From: Cavia porcellus
Lineage: Eukaryota; Chordata; Mammalia; Rodentia; Caviidae
Length of the DNA: 64,000 nucleotides
Assembly (NCBI RefSeq): GCF_034190915.1
Contig: NW_026947484.1
Location: 206,782,657 to 206,846,656, forward strand
Reading direction: 5' to 3'
The position numbers and the translations under genes were made by a program. Positions 23,545-35,540 of the stretch are shown one piece after another. Position 1 is the stretch's first letter. Each line of letters opens with the position of its first letter. The notes beneath the pieces were generated by a model. It was not told the origin of the DNA. It saw only the letters and a program-made list of their open reading frames with translations, and did no database searches.

Positions 23545-24829
23545 AAGGTATGCCATAATCATGATTCCCCATTGTATTGCTTTGAAGCCTTATAATGTTT
23601 TTGCCCATTAATTGTAATGGTTTTATTCTGGGCTGTTTGATTTTATTGTCTGTGATGGTATGAATAGCTATTTTTGAGAAAACAAGACATCATAATAGCT
23701 AGTGCTGATTTAATATCATCTTGTTTTGAAGTACCTTCAGGCTTTTTTTCTTCTGACTCCATTGGTTATGTTGTATCTTATTGGATTTTATTATATGTGA
23801 TAGTATATACAAAAATTTTATAGACAAGGAGATAATATAGAAACCATTGTTCATTTTCTGTTAGATGGTTCTAAATACTCTGTAATACTATCATTCTCTT
23901 GAATGGTTTTACACTGTCTTGATTTGTTTGGTGCTACAGTATATGCATTTATGCTCAAATATTTCAAGGAAAGAAACACTATGGTAACTACTGTTATGTC
24001 AGGATATCTTGTGGTGAAACACTGTGTTGCTTAAATTGTTACATTCTGACCTGTGCTGTTGTGTTGTTATGTCCTCTTTTATCTCAATCGCCTTTTTAAA
24101 TTAATTAATATTATTGTTTTTATTAAGGGAAAAACAAAAATAGCAGGATATATTATAATAACCATTTTTATTTCCTATTAACTTGATTTGAAGCCCTTTA
24201 TTGCTCTAACCATCTTGTTTTGACAAATTTTACTCTATTATGTTTTTCTTGATAGTATCAAGTTTGAGGGTATAACCAACTACTTTGAAGACAATAAAAT
24301 TCATTATGATGCCCATTTTGGATTGACTATTATCTTCTTTTGAAGTCCTGTATTGTCTCCAATGTTTCAGTTTTATTGGTTTTGTTCTGTACTGTTTTGT
24401 TAAATTTTATTATGACTGATGATATAGGCAATTCTTTTTAAGATAGCAAGAGGCATTATGGTAACCATTGTTGATCACCTTGTATTGTGTTTTTACATCA
24501 TGGACTATGTCCATCCTTTTGATTTGACTGACTCTGGTTTGTTTTGTCACATTTGGTTTTATTTTCTTCAAAAAAGTAATAAGAACTGTGAGAGTAATAA
24601 AATCCAAAATGTGTAATTGTTATTGTAAAAAAAAGAAGAAACGAAATTGCTATAAAGGATATAACTGTATTTATATTTAAGTGTGTAAGATAAATAACCA
24701 TATTACTAAGTTTTTGTTGGATTATTGAACAGAACTGTTTGATTTCCTACTGTTTTTTTTTAAATTCTGTATTACTTGTACCCTATTTATGTTTATTTTC
24801 TTTTTCTCCTTAAATAAAATTTAAAAAAA
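23545..24829 (+). repeat. L1-1 3' UTR made of ~150-bp degenerate tandem repeats
   Basis: At least six diverged units follow each other. Each has the order 'ttattatgtgtgatggtata-gcaa', 'ttttgaagaaaacaagacattatggtaaccattgtt', 'cttgttttgaagtcctgtattg', 'tggttttattctgt', with landmarks near 23650, 23800, 23940, 24120, 24260 and 24415. Unit spacing runs from about 130 to 180 bp. The last stretch (about 24560-24829) is less regular and ends in AATAAAATTTAAAAAAAA. The same unit occurs at 32485-32793, 37615-38067, about 43836-43975, 51840-52018 and 62157-62690. Confidence 0.8.
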
Positions 24830-24844
24830 AGAAATCAATTTCTC
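24830..24844. repeat. Target-site duplication of L1-1, right copy
   Basis: AGAAATCAATTTCTC directly follows the L1 poly(A) and differs by one base from the left copy at 15768-15782. Confidence 0.88.
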
Positions 24845-25212
24845 AAGTTTATTCTTCTTTAAGGCTAAGTAGTACTCCAATACACACAAAAAAACCCCAC
24901 ATTCCTTTATTCATTCATCAATTGATGGACATTTGGGCTGTTTCCAAGATTTAGTTATTACAAAATATGCTGCTGTAAACATGGATGCACATGTAAAAAT
25001 GGTATGATACTTTTAATTATTTTGGGAATATACCAAGAAGGGTATTAGCTGGTTCAAATGGGACCTCTAGTCCTAGTTTTTTTGTGGAATCTGCACTCTG
25101 ATTTCAACAGTGGTTGTACCAGTTTACACCCTGATCAACAGTGAAGAAGTGTTCCTTTTTCCCCACAGCCCTGCCAGCATTTGTTATTAGTTGATTTTAG
25201 CAATTCTGGGTA
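24845..25212 (-). mobile_element. Old L1 (L1-0), ORF2 end, minus strand
   Basis: The reverse complement is the end of L1 ORF2 and the start of its 3' UTR: 'tgctggcagggctgtgggga', 'cttcttcactgttg', 'caaatgtccatcaattgatg', 'gtattggagtactac'. It continues, across the inserted L1-1, into the 3' UTR at 15375-15767. At about 25210-25213 it meets plus-strand L1 sequence head to head. Confidence 0.85.
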
Positions 25213-25967
25213 ACAAATGCAAGACAAGGGGCATTGTAATCCCTAACTCGATGTTATACTACAAGGCTACAGTGATAATAAACAGTATGGAATTGACCAT
25301 AGGATTGCTGGAACAGATTGGAAGATGCAGAACAACTCCAAACATACGCAACCACCTTATCTTTGACAAAGGGTCCAAATATGTTCACTGGAAGAAAGAT
25401 AGCCTTTTTAATAAATGGTGCTGGAAAACCTGACTTTCCACATGCCAAACACTAAAACTATACCCATGACTATCACCATGTACTAAACTAAAATCACAAT
25501 GGGTTAAAGTTCTAAATATGAAAATAGAAACACTAAGTCTGCTGCTAGAGAAAATAGGTCAAACTCTTAAAGAAGCTGATGTAGACAAAGGCCTCATGAA
25601 CAAAACCCAGATCACACTAAAGCTATCACAGAAAATCAACAACTAGGGTCTCATATTCTTCAAAAGTTTTACACAGCAAAAGAACTTGCCAACAAAGTGA
25701 AATAACAAGCTACAGAGTAGGAAAAATAATTTAGCTAGTTGCTTCTCAGACAAAGTACTAATATCTAGAACATATAAAGAACTAAAAAAAGTCAGATACC
25801 CCAAATTCAAAGACCGAACCCAAAATCTGAGATGAATACATATTTCTCACAGCAAGAAGTAAAAATGACAAATAAATATATGATGGAATGTTCAACACCC
25901 CTGGTCACTTGAAGGATGCAAATTAAAACAGCAACAAGATCTCTTCTCGCTTGAGAAAATACTGTTA
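25213..25967 (+). mobile_element. Old L1 (L1-0), inverted 5' segment, plus strand
   Basis: Plus-strand ORF2 sequence beginning 'ggggcattgtaatccctaac' and running through 'caaccaccttatctttgac', 'ggtgctggaaaacctgactttcc' and 'gcaaattaaaacagcaacaag'. It corresponds to the part of ORF2 just upstream of the minus-strand segment next to it, so the two form one L1 with an inverted 5' half, the usual product of twin priming. It is colinear with 20130-20880 of L1-1 and carries many stops. It ends near a weak 9-bp repeat (25959-25967) of 15375-15383. Confidence 0.8.
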
Positions 25968-26068
25968 GCCTTGAATGTATGTACACAGGCTAAGACCTGT
26001 GAATAGCATGGGTATAAATCAAAGCTCCTTTTGCTATTATATCCCTTGGTCAGAAGCAATGTTATTTG

Positions 26069-26400
26069 TTATAACTTAGCTATCTTTCTTCCTTTCGTCC
26101 TTGCTGAGATATAATGCATGTCACCAACAAATTTAAGGAAGAAAGATTCATTTTGGCTTACAGTTTGTACAGATTTCAGTTATGGTGAGAATTCATGGCA
26201 TGACCAGTAGAAGCAGAGGGGCTGGGAAGGGAGATACATGCTTTTAGGCCACATCCACAGGAATATGTCTTTTCTGACCAGATCAACCCTGCAACAGCAC
26301 ATTTAGCTATAGACTCATTAGTGGACTAATGCAACAAGAATAATCACACCCCATGATCCAGTTGCCTCCCCAATGCCCCATGCGTGAGCATACAAAGTGT
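26069..26400 (-). mobile_element. MaLR-like LTR, minus strand
   Basis: The plus-strand order is 'cctttcgtccttgctgagata', 'aggaagaaagattcattttggcttacagttt', 'agagggg', 'cagcacatttagctatagactcattagtggactaatgcaa', 'ccatgatccagttgcctcccc'. This is the reverse complement of a rodent MaLR LTR layout. The ends are approximate and no duplication was recognised. The subfamily is not assigned. Confidence 0.65.
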
Positions 26401-29400
26401 TTTGGGGAAGGGCATCCATGTTGCATTGTGAGAAGCAGCATGAAAGGCAAGGAATTCGTAATAACTATCTAGTCTATTTAGAATAAGTCTTCATGATAGT
26501 CAAAATCAAAAGACCGTGAACGATACTAGATTCTCTTGGCCATAATGCTGAGTTAGATTCAGCACTGATCTCTGCTTTTGGAAAACTAGGTATTCATCAG
26601 TAATAATGGTCAGATCAGTTGCCTTGTGGGGAAGTTCATTTTAGTTAGCATTTACATTTCTACTGTTATGGCCTCTTGCTTTTGAACCTGTAATCAAAAA
26701 CAGGAGTGCCTGGACAAAGTCTTGCATCTGCAGGATGGGCCCTCTTTCTACCTGACTTTTAGACAAGGTCTTGTGCAGATAGAATCTTTGTATGAATATT
26801 TCAGTAGGTGGTAGATATCCTTAGAAATCATGCCCAGCATGTGAGGCTTACCTACAAGTAGCTCTTCAAAAATTCTTTAGCAAACTATTCCTTGTTTCCA
26901 AGTCTCTGACAAACCTCTGGCCAGGAAGACAGTAAGATGTGAATATCCTGAGTAATCCTTAAATCTGGTTTGAATACATTGAACCTAGCTTGGTTGTTTT
27001 GGTGACATGTCACAGAATGGAACAAAAAGTGCCCGTGCAACAAAAGTCAATGCCTGGCTGTTCAAACACTTGAGATCACTTGTCTAAGCCTTCAGTCTTA
27101 TTGTACATGAACAGGAGCCACCTGATGAAGGAGTGTCTTTGCATAGGTATTAGCATTTGGTGGATATGGTAACCTAGTTTATGTCAGGTAGCTCAAGATG
27201 CTTGAAATTTCAGCTATTCAGAACAGCCACTCCCTTTCCGCCAGCATCCAATTAAATGCTAATAGGAGATGTCAATATGGTATTCACTATGTATAGAACA
27301 TGACACAAATGAATTTCTTTAATCATCAATTCCTATAAAAATATTATTTTCCTTATTTTTCAGATAGAAGTGATTGCACCTGTTATTTGGGTATTATGTC
27401 TTAATCACATGCCTAAGGGAGGGATGTGCAATTTAAACTCAGAGGACCAAGCTCCAGCAATTTTTCTTTTAAATCCCTCTAGTATACCTCCTTAGTGTTA
27501 AGCCAGGAGCCATTTCTTGAAAGCAAATATGTTATTTGAAGAAGGTATGACTTTGCTTTAAAATTCTCAAGGCCATTGCCTTTTTAGGGCATGCTAACAC
27601 TTTTCAACTGTATTTCCACTGTTCATAGTCACTTTACCTGGGTCATAAGGTCCAAGTGATATTAAATTCTAAATACTTTGAATTATCATGTTCCCAAGAA
27701 ACCTTTATAAAAAGCCTTATAAAAATAACTATCAACACCAACACAGTGCAGGAATAGCGTTCTTCTATAAGCTCATATTGCATATATTACCTTTAAATAA
27801 TTTAAAATATTCATTAATTTCATGATCACTTATGTTACCCAAAGCAATAGTTTTGATTTCACTAACTATATTCTCTCATTATTCTGTTTTCGTGTCTACA
27901 ATTTTAGAATGGAATGCAACAAAGATAAAACTCTTTGAAATGAGGATTTATTCTTTTTGAAAAATTTTAAGATAGTGCTTTGCAGTATCTTAAAGATAAT
28001 GCTCTGCATTAAGATAACTGAGATTGGCAGATATCCATAGAAATATAGACTATTTTCCAACATTGAGGCAGTCCACACAGAAAGAGTGCTCTGACTTTTG
28101 CTTTTGTTTTAAAGTGCAGTCCTGTAAGACTTCCATAAAGCAAGACAAAAAGAGAATTTTTTTAACTTGCACAGCTTACTTGAAGCCTTCTCCTTCAGAA
28201 TAAAGATGAATTTGATTTTTTAAATTCTGAGAACATGATCTACCCCTCAAAAATATTTCAGTTTTTTCTTTTGATTTTGTAATTTTCCATATTATAGTTT
28301 TGTGCAGAACTACAGAATGCATAATCATAGCTGAATTTATGAGTTGGTTGAATTATTTCAGCAGTGATTTTTTTAATGGACATCTCTCCCTAAGCATAGC
28401 CAGTTGATGCTCAAATACTTCCCCACCATCTGCATGGCCTCTATCAGAGAATAAGTCAGTTCCAGAGAATATTTTACTCTCATAGGAAACAAACTGTAAA
28501 ACTTTGGCTATATTTTATTAAAGTACCTCTTTATGTATCTTAAAGTCTAATTAGATGAAAAGTTTGTTATTTTTTAAAAGTAACTTGCTATAGTTTGAAA
28601 ATTAAAGCATCAACTTACTAATCAAGTGTATTTATAATTGAACAGTAACATAATAGAAGGGGGAAAGTCCATGTAAACCATGCTAAAGTTTTTTAAACGT
28701 CACGACAAATACATGGGAAGCTAGGAATAAACTCAGATAGGACCACAGCCCAAACTGGAAGAAAAGACCAGAGAGTCTAGTGGTATAAGCCAATTATAAT
28801 GTATTCTTTAATAAAATCATTGATATAATTTTTCCATTATGGCATATGGTACTGTGAGGAACAGGTAAAATCTCTAGTTTATGATTGACTTGATGAGGGA
28901 AAATAAGAAAAAAAAGATGGCATAAGAGAATATAGTAAAAGCTCAGGGTTAGCTGACTCAAGCATCAAGAGATATTAGAATTCAGGAGATAAATCACAGA
29001 GGAACACAAGTTGCTGTTCTTCAGGATTTTTATGTTTGGTTGAAAATGAAAACATTATAGAGTATGTGGGCCTAATAGAAACTTGGTCTAGGGAAGAAAC
29101 ATTTCAAACTTTGTGGCTTAAGAGAAATGATTGTCTCATCAATTTATAATCAGTATCTATAAAGGCAGTGCATTCCTGTGGCCTTGTCATTTTGGGTTGC
29201 ACGTTGCCCAAACTGACCTTGCAAAGAGCATACTCATTCACCACAACAGTCTATACCTTTGATTTCTTTAATTCCAGTTCTGCCTCTTTGAAATAATATG
29301 CATTCTAAAGAAAGTCTTACAGTCCCTATGGAATCACAAGAGTTACAATGAGAGAATCTGAGTAGAGAGAAGAATTAAGGTCAAAGTTAAATAGAAGGGA

Positions 29401-32400
29401 AAAATGAAAAGTGAGACTTTTTGTGACTACTGGAAGCTCATCTTTTTCAGACAGCAAGAGAAAAATGGAAGGTAAAGAGACTAAAAGAGCAGTACCTGAA
29501 ATCAGTTTCTGAAATTTGCTCTATGCAAGCAACCTTCTACAAATAAATGCTCTTGACTTCAAGCCCCTTGATGTTTTTGTCCATTAGTCAACTACTGGAG
29601 CCACATTTCTCCACAGATTGTTTTACGCTGAAGCAGTGATGGTGTGTTTAGCAGCTGAAAATATCTTTGGAACTTCAACATCATACTTGTTCTCAGAGGA
29701 TTTTGTCCAAAGCAGAGAGTTCTTTCATCTCATTTGGATAGCCAAATTATGGGAGAAAAATTCTAACATTGGCTTGAATTGCTCAAATATTATCTCAGAA
29801 AACCGGCTATCTTCTCAATTGTTGAATTCACATTAAAGTGGAAAGACAACATTGAGCTTTTTGTGCATTTTTGGCCTGCCTTATCTCATGAAGGATGTAG
29901 GTGGCTTTTCTCAAGCCTTTTTTTATCATTATTTTTGTGGTGAACAGGTGACAATGAGCACAGGTTCGAGATATACAGATTTCATCCAGCCCCCTTCAGG
30001 AAAACAAGATGACCAAATGTTCCATTCAGCCAATTTCAGTAGAGACAAAAATAGAACACCTTGTGATTTGTGAAGACAGACCAGAGAGTAATTCTTATGA
30101 TCAAGTGAAGGATTAGATCTCAACTCTTAGTCATTTGGGTGTAGAATGGAATGGCAGAAGAAGGTGAATGATTTCCCTATGATTGTGAATAAAGATATTA
30201 TTACAGAAATAAATATCTGAATCCAGAAATTCTTTACTTTTGCAGTATAGCAAGGAAAAGTTTTTATTTGTTTGAAGCCGACTGACATCGATAATAGAGC
30301 AGACTATCATGACTTGCGTTTCCTGTCTAATGTTTCAAAGTGTAAGCCATGAATGTTTTCCTTCCACTTCTCTCATCTCCTAATAATCACCGTGTTGTAA
30401 ATGGTCCACTCATTAAAATTAAAAAGCTCTCTGTCACTTTGTACATTTAATGTGTGTGAATATGAAAGACTGTCGGTGATTTTGGGACTGATACTCTTAG
30501 TTGCTTGTTACTCTCAAAAACCATGCTCTCTCTATATGAAAGAATATCATTGAGTATTTATTAGTGTGGAGATTTTGTGGAATATCAAGCACTGGGCCAC
30601 AATACCAGCTGTTGAATACCAGCCAAGTATACAGAACTCGTCTGTACTTTGTTTCTTCTTCTTAGATTCATTATTTTCTCACTTTACTATATAAAATTTA
30701 TCCTTGTCAAAATTATTTTAGCAGCTCTATTTTTCAACTGCACATGTAATTCTGTTCCTCTTTTTTTTTAAACAGCTAAAATTTCAGATATCTCCACTTA
30801 CTGTACTCCTAGATTCAAGTCTGATGTGAAGCTGCTAAATATAACTAGCAGCCAAAATAGGCATGACCTCAGTGAGAGGCACTGTGCTTAGAAATCTGGG
30901 ACTTTTCTATTCTAGGTGTTACTGACTAAAGTAGTGTGGTTCCTTTCTTCACTTGCTCTCCTGATTTCCAGACATGTTCCTTGAATGTTTACGGTGGGCA
31001 CTGTGCTGTCTCGGAATCTATTCAGGGGCAAAGAAATGTCTCAGTTGACCTCTAAACATCTGTTGGCACGGAAACAACATTTCTAAGAGAAACTTAGGTG
31101 TATTCTAATAACTTTGAATATTTCAACATATTCTCAAGAATTATTTTAATTTGCACAAATTTGTTGTTATTTTGCTAACTTATGCTTGTTTTATCATGCA
31201 GCTGATGTTGCACTCAGAGTTTCATTATGCAGTAAACAGTTATTTTGATGAAGAAAGTGATTAAATTTAATTTGAACAAAATATTAGATTGTATAATAGT
31301 ATTTTCCCTGTTGGATGTTAATATAAACAAAATCCCTTCTAGTGTTGTAGGCTGAGCAATACATTATAAAAACATAATGAGGTTAGATGATTAAATTCTG
31401 GAAACAATAGGAAGAGAGGAAACTGTTGAATAAAATTACAAACATATTTGAATTAAATGTGTTGGAAACCCATGAAAGTTGATGTGGTTTGATTAAGAGT
31501 AGTTGTTGTGCTATTTGCTTAGCCATAAGTAACATGTAATAAAATACACAAAGATCACATAATGGTCCATGTTTATTCTGATTCTGATTTTTTTCCAGAA
31601 AGTGTCAACAAAAAAATGCAACTATGTCCTGTGAAAGGAAAGGTTTAATATTGATCATTTACAGCAATTACAATGACAATTATGTCTGAGTGTTGACAGT
31701 GCCATTCTCTACTCTTCACCTAGAATGTATGCGTTACGTACATAAAACCCTCCTGATTTGTTTCTTATAAAAAACGTAGAAAATTCACAGAAAACTGTAG
31801 ATCACATACCTGATTAAAAGAACTAAGTTTCCTGTTATTTCATAACGGTTTTGAAGAATGATAGTAGTAATTTATTATTCCAGAGGAGGCAAGAAAAGAG
31901 TGTTGATATCTCTAACAAAATGTGGATATCACCTGAGAAAAACATTTCATATTTTGTATTTTGAGCGAGAATGCAGGCCCAAAATTGATTATTTTTTATC
32001 CAGATGATAAATATTAAACTAACTTAACCTTTATAAGTAAGTAATATGAAATAACCCCCTCCCCAATTTCCTTAATATCCTGGTGACTCAATTTAACTTA
32101 AAAAAAAAGTTAATGAGGTCTTGTTTCCTCTGTTTTGGAGCAGGACCCCAGCCCAGGAATGACTGCATAACTGTTTTGTAGATATCTTCAGTCTCAATTC
32201 ATATGTATGATTGCTTCCCTTTCGTCCTTGTTGAAATAAGGCTAGTTTTCAAAAATCTCTCCTCTGTAAAATTCTGCAACATGTATAACTCTCTGGTTAA
32301 GTTGATTATGTTATGCAATTTAGGATAATTTCCATCATCAACAAATACTGAGTGTGCTCTGTAGGCCAAGATTCATTTTAGGCACTGCAGGAAAAGTGGG

Positions 32401-32467
32401 AAATAAAAAGGATGGGATTTTTCTTATCTTACGGAAATAACATTCTTATGAAGGTAAAATAATAAAT
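26401..32467. other. Unclassified DNA, no gene seen
   Basis: About 6 kb without an exon chain, RNA gene or transposon I can name. Open frames at 29618-29836 and 29852-30073 are adjacent but have no recognisable motif, no splice-linked partners and ordinary AT-rich base use. Confidence 0.45.
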
Positions 32468-32484
32468 ATAGAAGTGAATATTAT
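32468..32484. repeat. Target-site duplication, left copy (short L1 at 32485)
   Basis: ATAGAAGTGAATATTAT here and ATAGAAGTGCATATTAT at 32794-32810, one mismatch in 17, flank a minus-strand L1 3' fragment. Confidence 0.85.
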
Positions 32485-32793
32485 TTTTTTTTGTTTTGAA
32501 GAGAATAAATCCAAATGAAATAAAACAAGATACAGTCAAAACAAAGTGATGAATATGGTACATGACTTTAAAACAAAATGTAATGAAATCAATAATGGCT
32601 ACCATAATGCCTCTTGTTATTTTCAAAAGAATTGAAGTAATAAGATCAAACAAAATAGTACAGAATAAAACAATAAAAACAAAACAATGGAAACAGTACA
32701 GGACTTAAAATAAGATAGTAGTAAAAGCACAATGGGTACCATAATGCATCTTGTTATCTTCAAAGTAGTTGCCTATACCATCAGACATGTCTG
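32485..32793 (-). mobile_element. 5'-truncated L1 insertion, 3' UTR only, minus strand
   Basis: 309 bp bounded by 17-bp duplications. The plus strand starts with the poly(T) at 32485-32492 (a reversed poly(A) tail) and then shows two reversed 3'-UTR units, each with 'accataatgc(c/a)tcttgttatcttcaaa' (about 32602 and 32737) ending near 'gcctataccatcagac'. It is the same unit as in L1-1 at 23.5-24.8 kb, so this is a severely 5'-truncated copy of that lineage. It encodes nothing. Confidence 0.87.
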
Positions 32794-32810
32794 ATAGAAG
32801 TGCATATTAT

Positions 32811-34967
32811 ACAAATTGATTCTTGATTAATTGTCCTGAAGTTGATGGACCAATAAGTAGAATAACTGGTGTAGATCATGCTAGAAGAGGGCAAGAGGAA
32901 GGCTGTTCAGAGAAGACGCCTGAGGTCAGAAAAACATGACAGAGCTGAAGATGGAGGAGTCCAAGCTGATGAAGGGTGTGCAGATCCTTGATAGTTCTGG
33001 CACCCAATCTGTCTGGCCAACAGAAGAAACAGTGCCTGCAAGGGACAGCAAGTCAGGAGGCCAGGACAGGAACTGGGATTCCGACAGGAAGACAAGGACA
33101 CACTGCAAGCAAGGCCAGGCATCCAGGCTGTGGCGAGGATTCTGGTTTCTTACGGGCAGTGGAATCACAAGGGCTGCTCAACGTGATGATAACAGACTCG
33201 GGTTTAAGGTTTTTAAAATGGTTTTTTAAAATCTCTTTGGATTCTTTGAAGCTAATGTTTTCCTCAAGTTTTTATATTATATTACTTCATGTTTAATCAC
33301 TTACACAGGCTTTAATAAAATAGCTCTCATTACTTCAAGTCCTCTACTTTATATAGAGACCACTTTATGACAGTGTATGCGTATGTATTTAAGAGTGCTT
33401 CTCTTTCCAACATTTCATTTATTTTATGAAAGAAGAGAGAAGAGAGGCAGAATATTTTTAGCAAGGTCAAAAACTAACTTAAATTCAGTGTACAACTACA
33501 GATATTCATTAACATCTTTTTGCAAAAGGTCAGCAGTTGACTTTCTGTAATTTAAAAGCATCAGTAAGTGCCTCATACCTAAGCATCAGTTTTTCATTGT
33601 TCTTCCTTAGTTCCCCTAGTTGGTGAGAAGATCTTCATCTGATACGTGACAGCATCTCCAGAGCAATCTGTGCTTCCTAGCAGGGAGTACATAAATGCAC
33701 ACATGCGCACATACACACACATGCACACATTGTAGACACATGGCTAGCTATTTTCTATTCTTCCAATTTTAAAAGTCAAGCTACCTTTTGCCTACCCTGC
33801 ATGCTCACTATTCTTCAATGTTATTTCCACAATGACCCTGAACTAGGGAGAGGGAGAGGAAAAAAACTGAAGGAGGAACAAGAGGAAGACATGGAGGCTG
33901 AAAAATAAGAGAGGAAAATGAGAAGAAAGAGGGAAAAAAAAAGAAGGAGGAGGAGGAAGAAGAAGAAGAACAAAAAGGCAAGTTATTGGAGATCCTTTCC
34001 ATGGTGGCAGTTATCAGGGACCTCTTTCAGTGATCTTCCAATCTCCTGCCAAGTGCTATGACACATGGCAGGAAGAAAGAGGAAGGAACAAAATAGAGAG
34101 CAGAAGGGATCTGGGGTGGCCAGTTGTTCAGGAGGAACCCAGGACCTGGATATGTATTCATTACATCTGAGTCAGGGAGCTTGGGTGAAAGGCAGTGAGT
34201 GTGTCCAGGGACAGTCGTGGTGAGTATGGTGGCCTAGTGAGAAGGAAAAAGCATTCTTGCAAGGGCAAGGACAAGGAGGACAAGACGGGGAGCAATAAGA
34301 GACTGTAGTTTCCCCAGATGCCTTGTCATTGTCGGCAGGCCTCATCTGGCCTTGTGAGCATTATGGAACTGATTAGTTATAGGGCTTCCAGCTATGGCCA
34401 GAAAAGAGCAGGGAGTTTCCCTTTTCCAATCTAACTCAAGAACAGGACAAAAGCAGGCTTTGGATGCCCCCCTAGACTCAATTTATAGTTTGTGGCCCTC
34501 ATGAGCCAGTGAATAGAAAGGATGCCCAGGGTACATATTTTGGTCACCAAACTCCTCTTTTCTCTTAGTTTCTCTTCCTCTTAGTTTCTACTGGACATGG
34601 AGGGGCAGATTTTAATTCTTGTCAGTACTGTACCACATCTGTAAAAGTAACAAAAATATCAAATTAGCACCAAAGAGTCACAAAAATGAGTAGCCAGTCT
34701 GAAAAAATTATGAAAGTTTTGTATTGTTACATAAACACATAGGAAGTGTTATTTTATGTAGCATAGCAGAAAAAGTCTGGAAATTTTCAAATTTCCATTA
34801 ACTAGATAACTATTTGCAATTATCACAGGCTTGGAGGCTATAGAAAAATACTTCAGTCCAGTGAGCAAATTTTGAATTCTCCACCCAAATTTCTCCATAC
34901 TGAATGGACTAGTCCAGTGTAATTATAACTGAATATGAGAAAAAGAATTCAGACAGGTATTGATTTT
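32811..34967. other. Unclassified DNA with (CA)n and purine-rich tracts
   Basis: It contains a broken (CA)n tract at about 33694-33729 and a GA/GGA-rich polypurine tract at about 33843-33975. Overlapping open frames at 32936-33296 on both strands lie in a somewhat GC-richer patch but show no family I recognise. No exon is supported. Confidence 0.45.
33843..33975. repeat. Polypurine (GGA/GAA-rich) tract
   Basis: Some 130 bp almost free of pyrimidines on the plus strand, ending in GGA and GAA repeats. The minus-strand poly-Ser/Phe frame across it is a repeat product. Confidence 0.9.
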
Positions 34968-35175
34968 ATATGGTTACTATAGAAAGTTATTACAAACTTA
35001 GCAGCTTAAATCAACAAAAATTTGTTGTCTTGCTGCTCTGTACTTCTAAAATCCAAACTGAATCTCAGTAGGCAAAAACCAAGGAGTTTTGTTCCTTGCC
35101 AGATATCAGAGGGAGAATCTATTTCTGCCTTTTTCGGATTCTAGAGGTTTCCCACATTCCTTATGCTTCCATTTT
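34968..35175 (-). mobile_element. Ancient MLT1-like MaLR LTR, minus strand
   Basis: The plus strand reads 'ggttactatagaaagttattacaaacttagcagcttaaatcaacaaaaatttgttgtcttgctgctctgtac' in segments, then 'gagaatctatttctgcctttttcggattctagaggtttcccacattcc' (to about 35160). This is the familiar reverse complement of an old mammal-wide LTR. It is cut off where a second MaLR LTR begins. The MLT1 label is from memory and uncertain; LTR origin is fairly secure. Confidence 0.6.
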
Positions 35176-35179
35176 TTAT

Positions 35180-35540
35180 GGAAGAGACCATTTTTGGGAC
35201 AAAATACCCAACACCCAAATGTAAGGCAAGAAAAGTTTAGTAAGCAAACAGATTGTGAAGTTTCAGTCTGTGGCTTGTTGGCTCCATGACAAGGTGGCCT
35301 GGCACAGGGGCAACACTTCAAGGCAGCAGAAGACAGCAAAACCAGCAGGAACAAAATCAGGGAGACTAAGCCTCTTCTCCTGCCCTATATTGTAAGCAAG
35401 ATACTCCCCACCACCATCACCAGGGCAGGTGTAGCATTCATACTACCTCTGTGCCTTCCTCTTGCACAGGTTGAGGATATTTACAAAGTAAGGACCCTGG
35501 ATCCTGCTGAGTCACTTAGTTAAACTTCTAAATTTCTCAA
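35180..35540 (-). mobile_element. MaLR-like LTR, minus strand
   Basis: The segment runs from 'tggaagagaccatttttgggacaaaatacccaac' to 'gagtcacttagttaaacttc', with 'tgaagtttcagtctgtggcttgttggctccatgacaaggtggcc' in the middle (35257-35300). This is the layout of minus-strand MaLR LTRs in the window. It appears inserted into, or immediately abutting, the older MLT1-like piece at 34968-35175. Ends are approximate. Confidence 0.6.

Larger units (their letters stand above)
15783..24829 (+). mobile_element. Full-length L1 retrotransposon (L1-1), split by a MaLR provirus
   Basis: A plus-strand L1 with all parts: monomeric 5' UTR (15790-16262) and linker, ORF1 (16526-17419), ORF2 (17555 to about 23.4 kb), a 3' UTR of tandem repeats (about 23.5-24.8 kb) and a terminal poly(A) at 24823-24830. 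It is bounded by 15-bp target duplications. The provirus and its extra 5-bp duplication (2,170 bp) interrupt the end of ORF2; without them the element is about 6.9 kb, a normal full length. Both ORFs carry frameshifts and stops, so it cannot retrotranspose on its own. It sits inside an older, inverted L1 (15375-15782 plus 24845-25967). Confidence 0.92.

Noticed and set aside
29183..29245. Short B1-like stretch
   Set aside because: Only a couple of SINE-like words are present and no tail or duplication was seen, so it is too short to call.
32936..33296. Overlapping frames in a GC-richer patch, considered as an exon
   Set aside because: Frames overlap on both strands, no family is recognised, and no linked splice sites or neighbouring exons could be argued.
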